DNA from: an uncultured Aquimarina sp.
Lineage (GTDB): Bacteria; Bacteroidota; Bacteroidia; Flavobacteriales; Flavobacteriaceae
Direction of reading: 5' to 3'
DNA: 64,000 bases
Assembly (NCBI GenBank): GCA_947502885.1
Contig: CANNBP010000006.1
Coordinates: forward strand, 124,001-188,000
The notes under the pieces are model-generated. The model made no database searches. It worked only from the letters and a program-made list of their open reading frames with translations, and had not been told where the DNA came from. Below are positions 26,253 through 35,200 of the stretch, in pieces. The position numbers and the translations under genes are program-made. How positions within the stretch are numbered: position 1 is the first letter of the stretch; every line of letters begins with the position of its first letter.

Positions 26253-29200
26253 CTATTCCATTATCATTACAACATCTTTTTCATTCTTTTTACTAAGCAT
26301 CATTTTCACAATGGATTCTATCTTCAGTATTTCTTTATTCTCTTCAAAAATTTCTTTTGAGGAATATAAATTAAACTCTATAGCATTTTCATGTTGAATA
26401 CAATCTGCATGGATACCATAAATCCAATACTCTTTTACTGTTTTTATTGATACTTTCTCATTTATTTCACTAAGCATTGAATTTTCCCAAACTTGAAAAT
26501 TAAATCGTCCGGCCAACTGTTGATCAATGTCTATTTTGTGCTTTTGTTGAAAATCTTCTCTAATAACTTCATAGGGAATCTGTTGTTGTACTCTACTCTC
26601 AAGATAATCTGTATAGGTATTTCGAATATATTCTTTTTTAGATTTATCCCCAATGTTATTAATAGGTAATGGTAACAAATTATCTATAACTCCTAACACA
26701 TTCTCTATTCCTAAACCTTCTATATTCTGTTCTCTACCGTTAACCATTACTCCAATTATTTTTTTATCACTTAGTCTTACTTGATTTAACAATATTTGAT
26801 AATATCCTAAAAACAGTGCACTAATTGGAACGTTATAACTACTAGCCAAATTTTGAATATCTATTAAGGCTTTATCTGTAATCATAAATTTTTGAGAAAC
26901 AAAAAATGTTAGATCTTCACTTACATCTTCATTTTTGGTGTTTAATTTTAGCCCTTCTAATTTATTTTCCCAATACTTTCTTTGTGTAAAACCATTCTTA
27001 GAATTTAAAAACTCTTTTTGCCAGTTTACAAAATTGTAGTAGGATACATTACGGTCAATCATTTTTCTCTTATAACTAAAGAAACTCTTCAATCCCTCAT
27101 TAATTACATCAACAGTATACGCATCTACCAAAGCATGATGAATAATTAAACGTATCATTACATTTTCGACACCAAAATCAGGAACAATAAAAACTCTTAT
27201 TAAAGGACCTTCAATCAAATCAAATGGTTTTGAGTAATACCCTTCTCTTATTTCCTCACTCTCTATTTCTGAAATTCGTACAGTTGTAAACTCTACAGCA
27301 ACCTCTTTGTGTGATACATATTTTTGTGTTACTTCACTTTTTCTTTTATTAAATTTCACACATAAGATTGGATACATTGAAAGGAATACACGAAATTCAT
27401 CTTCAAAGGAATGTTCATTGTAATTCGTTATTACATGATCTAAATAAACTGCATTGTATCTTGATTTAAAAAAACGATATTGATTAGGTGCTATTTCTAT
27501 TTCATCACCAATATCCCAATTTGTTATTGTACTTATGAATTGACTATCTTCTTCGTTGGATGCTTCCATCAATTCGGCCAAATCCTCAATTCTTGGTTTA
27601 TTCAACAGGTCTTTTATACTTAGTACATATCCTAGTTGTTTTAGTCTTGATATCACCATTAAAGATTTAATTGAATTTCCTCCTAATGAATAAAAATCAT
27701 CTTTAATACCAATTGGCGTCTGTTGTAAAATCTTTTCCCAAAGGGATACCAATACCTCCTCTTTCTTATTTTTTGGTGCAACATAATCTACCCCTGATGA
27801 AAGCCCTATGCCATTGTAATCTGGTAATGATTTTTTATCCACTTTACCATTAGACGTCATAGGCAATCTTTCTAACTGCACAAAATGACTTGGAATCATA
27901 TAATCAGGTATTCTATCTATCAAGTATTCTCGTAATTCAACAATATTTGATGTTTCCTGTGATACTATATAAGCTATTATCTCTTTTATTCCTGAATGTG
28001 TTTCTTTTACTATTATTACAGAATCAAGTATATTCTCTTTAGAATTTAACTGACTTTCTATTTCTCCTATTTCAATTCGGTATCCATTTACCTTAACTTG
28101 ATCATCTTCTCTTCCAAAAAGAGCTATCGTTCCATTTTTAAGCCTTTTTCCTAAATCACCACTTTTATATAAATACTCTCCTTTATGGTAAGGATTTTCA
28201 ATAAATTTTTGAGAAGTTAATTCTGGTTGATTAATATATCCTTTTGATAAGCCAACACCTCCGATGTATATCTCCCCCATAACTCCAATAGGTTGTAACT
28301 TAAGATCATCATCTAAAATCAGAATACTATTGTTATTTATTGGATTTCCTATTACTGGAGTTGATATATACTCCTCTAGGTTATCCTTTGTTATCTCAAA
28401 AGTACTAACTCCTATAGTTGTTTCTGATGGACCGTAATGATTAATCAATTTTATATTACTATTCCTTATTATCTTTTTTACATCCTCTAAATTTTGATGT
28501 TCTCCACCACTCAAAATTAATCTTAAAGATTTGCTATTTGTTATGCTATTTTGACTAGTATTAGTTAATAGAAGGTTTAAGTAGGTAGGTGTAACCTTCA
28601 AAAAGGTGATGTGATTGTTTTCAATATAATCAGCCATTTTCATGGGATCTCGTCTAGTATACTCATCAACAACATGAAGTTCACCTCCACTTAACAATGC
28701 CCCATAAAGGCTTGTATATATCAAATCAAAAGCAATACTTGAAGTAACAATACTACTATCGTCTGAATCTATTTGATGTTTATTTGTAAACCAATTTACA
28801 TAATTCACAATAGATTTGTGAGCTACTTGTACCCCTTTGGGTTTTCCTGTTGTTCCTGAAGTATATATAACATAGGCTGTGTTTGATGACGAGTAATGTA
28901 ATTCTGTATTTTCATTACTGTAACCTTGTGAGGAATTACGTAACTTCAATAAATCATTTGTGCTTAAAAATGATGTGCTTTTGCTATTATCTAAGATATA
29001 ATTGATTCTATTCTCGGGAAGATTCGCATCTATCATTACATATGTACCTCCAGATTTAAGAACTCCTAGAATTGCCATTAATGATAAATCAATTCTATCT
29101 GCTAATTCTATAGCCACTATATCTCCTATACCAACCCCTTTTTTTTCCTTTAAATACGATGATATCACATTTGCAAACTCATTGACTTCTTTATAAGTGA

Positions 29201-32200
29201 TCGATTCATTTTGATAAACTATACTACCATTTTCTGGATATTTTTTAACCTGTTCTTCAAAAACGGTAACTATGTTTTTATGTTCTGGATATTCTACCTT
29301 TGTATTATTAAACTTGTATAGTAAAGTATCCTCTTCTTCTGATGAGAAATTATTCAAAATGCTTAAAGGCTGATCCCCTGAAGTACAAAAGCTACCTATC
29401 AAAGTATAAAAATTTTCTGCACACTTCTCTATATCTTCAGAAGAAAACATACTCTCATTATATTGAAAACCTATTACGAGTTGTGAATCTAATGGCATTA
29501 TAAGAATATGAAAATCATAATTGTTCTGTTCAAACTTCTTCATTGATTCAAGTATAAATTGATCTTCATTATGAGTTGAATTATTATCATCGGATTTAAC
29601 TAATTCTTTTCTATAATAATTTTCAAAAACCAAAATATGATCTATCAAATTCATTCCCAATTTACTCAAGGATTGTACTTCGGAAAGACTCATATAATGA
29701 TGAGGATTACTCTCTATTGCCTGTTGATTATGTCCTTTTAACAAATCAATTGGTGTTGTTGTCTCATCATATTTCAACCGAACTGGAATTGTGTTAATAC
29801 ATAGTCCTACCATATCTTGTATCCCTTCTAATTCTGCTGGTCTACCAGATACTACAGAACCAAATACAACATCTTTAGTATTATTATACTTAGAAAGTAA
29901 ATACCCCCATACTCCTTGTAAAAAAACATTTTGAGTAATCCAATGAGAAGTACAAAATTCCTTTAATTTTGCATGCAATTCTCCATCAATAATTATGCGA
30001 TGTACAGAATGTTCATGAGATTTATTAGCTATAGCATTGTTTTTAAATGGAAGTGTTGCTATACTTTTATAATCATTTAAATAATCTTTCCAATATTTCA
30101 AAGATTCTTCATTATCTCTTTTTTCCAACCATTTAATATAAGTAGCATATTTTATATTTGTTTGGGGTTCTAGAGTTTTTTTGTTTTGAAGGGCATCAAT
30201 AATTTTATAGAAATCATTAATTAATATGTTAATACACCATCCATCCATCAATATATGATGATGGCTCCACAAAAACTCATATGTACCTTTTCTTATCTCA
30301 AAAATTTGTAAACTTACTTGTGAAGCTTCTCCTAAATCAAATCCATTAGCACGATCATTTTTCTTTTTATTCGACAAATAATCTTCTACTTTCCTATCTG
30401 TTAAATTATCCAATACTTTTTCAAAAGTAAAATTGCTCTTAATACTTTTATATACTATTTGTAAAGGTACACCAGCATAATCATCACTAAACCTAGTTCT
30501 TAAAATGGCATGATTATCTATTAAAATATTAAATGCCTTTTCTACAATATCAATATCTAAATTAGCTATTGCTAAACGATATGAGGTTTGTTCAAAATAC
30601 ATTGGAGAAGATTTGTCTGATAGCCAATGAAAATACATTCCTTGTTGCAAGGGTGACAATCTGTAAATATCTTCAACATTATCATTGTCGTTAATCTCCC
30701 TTAGCTCGTCCAAACTCAAACCATTAAATGTTAAATCAGAAGATGTTAAACAATTATTCTTTTCTAAAATCACTTCATCAATTAGGTTTGTTAAATTGAA
30801 TTCATAGTTTTTAATCAATTCTTCTATAGTTTCTTTTTCATATAGAAAAATTGGGTAACTAATTTGTACGTTTAATTTTTCTTCTTGGATGAAACCTAAA
30901 ACCTCAATCAATGACCTATTTTCATTTTGCCTATCTGAAATATGACCTATGCTTTCAGATTCCAACTGAAATATAGATGTATCTATTTTATCATTGTTGT
31001 TATTAAAATCTTCTATAAACTTGAAGCATACTGAAGGCTCTATATTGTTAACGAGCTTTTTTTCCATATACTTCATCAAACCATAGATTATACCATTATC
31101 AGATACTCTTCTTACATCATCTTTTACCCTAATCAATGCTTCTTTTGGATTTTTAGTATCTGAAATATTCAATACTATGGGGTATATTGAAGTAAAATCC
31201 CCTATAGTACGACTAACATTTATTTCCTCATAAACTTCTTCTCTAGGATGATTATTTAACTCTACAATACTTTTTTCTAGACTATAAGTATCCTTAATTG
31301 CTAGTGCCAATCCAGTTAATAAAACTTCATGAATATTGGTATTGTAAATATCATGAACCTTATTTTGAAGTTGATTTGTCAAGGACTCATTAAGGTTAAA
31401 ATTAACTATCTGTTTTGTATAATCTACTTTAATGGTATCAATTTTTTTTGTTGGAATGGCTACTATTTTTTCTTCTTCTAGTTTTTCCCAATACAAGGCT
31501 TCCTTATGGCTATTTTTTCTTAATGAATAATCCTTTAGGTATTGAGCCCATTTCTGATAAGAATCAGTTTTTAAACTTAATACCATTGGTTTGCTTTCAC
31601 TAACTTGATTGTATAAGATTTCTAAATCTTCAAGCAAAATTTCCCATGATCTTTGATCGATTACCAAAGAATGGATCATCAAAAGTACTCTATCTTCTTT
31701 TTTCATGCTAAAATGTGCAATCCTAACCAAAGAATCCTCATCTATTCTAAAATATTGTTGTAGATTTTTTTCTATCTCACTAATTTCTATTAAAGGGTTT
31801 TCGACATGTTCAAAGTCATAAAAATTCAAATTGTAATGTGTATCCTTCGTATTTTGATTGTATTGTTCCCATTTTAGATTTTTATGTTTAAACATCATGC
31901 GTAAAGCATCATGATGGTTTATTAGAAAATCAATACATTGTTTTAAATTGCTATGATCAATTTTTTTTGTTGTTTTTAATAATACCGATTGATTTGCTTG
32001 ATGAATATCTTTAATAAATGGTTCTTCTAAAAGACGACTTTGTATAGGTGTTAGTATAACTTGACCAAACACTCTATTTTGATTTACAATTTGATCATCG
32101 GTTTGCATTAATTTTGCTAGTTCTTCTATTCTAGGAAACTTTAAAATGTCATCTATTTTTAATAGATATCCTTTTTGTTTAAGACGTGAAACCAACAATA

Positions 32201-35200
32201 TCGATTTAATAGAATCTCCTCCAAGATTGTAAAATGTATCTTTTATACTTATTTTATCTTTTTTTAGTATTGGTTCTAATTCTAATATTAGTTCCCTTTC
32301 TTTTGTAGTTGATGGTTCAACGTATTCTATCCCACTACTAAGAACTTCTTCAGAAGAATTGGATAACTTTTTTTTGTCAATCTTACCGTTTACAGTTAAA
32401 GGGATTTCATCTAATTGTATGTATTTGCTTGGAAGCATATAGTCTGGCAATTGACTAGATAAGAAATCTTGCAAATCATTAATATTCTGATTAATATCAG
32501 AAACAAAATATGCAAATATTTCTTCGGTTCCTTGCTCTGTTTTATTTGCCAATACTACAGCCTTAGAGATATCCTTTTTAGACTTTAAGCAATGTTCTAT
32601 TTCACCTAACTCAACTCGATGACCTCTAATTTTAACCTGATCATCTTTTCTACCTATATAAGCGATATTACCATCTTCTAATCTTTTTCCTAGATCTCCT
32701 GTTTTAAATAGTTTTCCACCATTTTGAAATGGATTCTCTACAAATTTCAAATCGGCTGCTAAATTTAAATATCCCGGTGACACACAATCTCCAGAAATAC
32801 AAATTTCTCCTGCTACACCAATAGGTAAAACATTTAAAAACTCATCTAAAATGTAAACTTTAACATTCCCAATAGGCCTACCAATCAACACATTAGGATT
32901 TCTAGAAGAATTGGTTTTAGAATCCGATACTTCATCAATGTTGGATGCAATATCTATTTGTTCTTCAAGTATAATTTCTAAGTCCTTGATCGTTGTATAT
33001 GGGTTCATGAACACTGTTCGTAAAACCAAGTTTTTCTCTAAGTTTTCTTTTTTCTTTATTCGGGTATATGAAACAAATGACTTTCCATTTTTGAACTGTT
33101 CTTGTTGTATTTTTTGATTTATCTCATTAATCACAAGTAACTCTTCATCACTAAAGTTCGTTTTATCTCTAAAGTGAACAGGAACATATCTATACTGAAT
33201 AATGTTTAAATCAGGCTCCTCAAATAATTCAAATTCTCTACTTTCTCTAATAAGATTTGCAAAACTTTGGGCCGTCGTATAATTATGGTCAATTATTTGC
33301 TCAAATCCTTCTTGTCCAAAGATGCTCAAAGTAGCATGCAGTATTAAACTATTAAAACCTCTTGAACCTTCTATGGTATATTTGCCTAAATCATTACTTC
33401 CTTTTCTAGCTTGGTATGCCGTATTGTTTTCAGAGGATAATACATGATTTTCATTTTTAAACACGCAAATACTTAAACCTATTGGTAGATATAGTTGCTT
33501 ATGTGCACAAATAGAGACAGAATCTGCCAATTCTATACCAACAAATTTTTTCTTTAGCTCTCTACTCATTAAAAAACTACCTCCAAAAGCTGCATCAACA
33601 TGATAGTAAATCTTATATTCTCTTGCTATTTCACCTAGAACTGTCAATGGATCAATATTTCCTGATTCTGTTGTTCCAGCGATACCAACTATCCCAATAA
33701 CTAACGTTCCTTGTTTTTTTAATTCTTCAATTTTAGAGCTTACTTCTTTTCGTATTGTATCGTCAGTTTTTCTTTCTAAGTCTAATTCAACAAAAGAGTT
33801 AGATCCTAACCCAAGTAACTTTAATGCTTTATCAAAAGAATAATGGCACATTTTAGAACCTAATAATGCAACTTTTTTATATCCATATGCATCTAGAGCA
33901 GAAATCAACCCTTCAGCTTTTATTCCAGAGAAATTGTCTTTTGGCCCCAGTAAACTATTTAAAGAATAGCTTAATGCTGTAATATTAGAAATCGTACCTC
34001 CATTAGTAATTATACCTATTGCATTATCTCCACTCTGTGTATATTCTTCGTAAAATACACTAGATCTTTTGTATATTAATTTATGAAAAAAACCTATTAC
34101 TTGCTTTTCAATAAGTGTAGCAACCATAGAGGTTTCAATCTTTACCTGATTTTGATTAAGAGCAATTATTAAAGAGTTTAGTTCTCTAATAATTGAAGGA
34201 ACAGGCCCCGTCATATGACCTATAAATAAAGGAGACCCTACATTTATTGAGTTTGGCAAAACATCAGATTTTAAAAATTCTAAATATTGTTGCTTTGTTC
34301 GCTTTAAATTAAATTCTACATCCTTAAACTGTTCATCTTTTAACAAATCACTTATTGTAGTAGATACAATTTCATTTGAAGTAGTTTGAATATTAATTAA
34401 GTCTTCAATTTCATCTTTTATCGAATCCTCAAATAAATGAAATTTTTTGAACCTATTATAGTCATCATAAGTATCATAATATGTTGCATCTGCTGTAACT
34501 TCTGTTGATCCATAAATATTTAATAGCCGTACATCTTCTCGTTGCATTGTAGTATAAAAATTTTCTACATCACTTTTTTTCAAAGCCTCACCACTACTAA
34601 TCCATAAATTTAAATTTTTAAGTTTTTCTGTACATAAATCAGAATAAGTCAAAATAGCTCTTAATAAACTAGGGACTAAAACAATTCTTGATATTTTATC
34701 ATTATGTAATTTTTCGATAAATTCGGGAACATCAATAATATCTTCTTTTTTATAAAAAACTAGAGGGATTCCTTTTAACAAGGGACCAAAAAACTCCCAA
34801 ATATGATCTACAAAACTTAAAGATGTCTTAGCACAACAAATTTCATTTTTTTCAAAAGGGTATTTCTCCCACATCCAGCTTAATCTATTAAGTACACTCG
34901 ATGATTTGATAAGTACTCCTTTGGGGATACCTGTAGTACCTGATGTATAGATAATAGCCTCTATATCATTTTCTCTATCTTTCTTATAACTAGTTTTTTC
35001 TATTGAACCGTTATAAGCATTCATTTTAGATAGTACTGTTTTATCAATTTTTAATACACTATAACTATCATTAAAATAAAAATCAATTCTTTTTTCTGGA
35101 GTTTTGGGGTCAACTGTCACACATACAGCTCCTAACTTTTTAACAGCTAAAAGAGTAGCTATCATTTGATAATCATGATCTAATGTAACAAGTACCTTAT

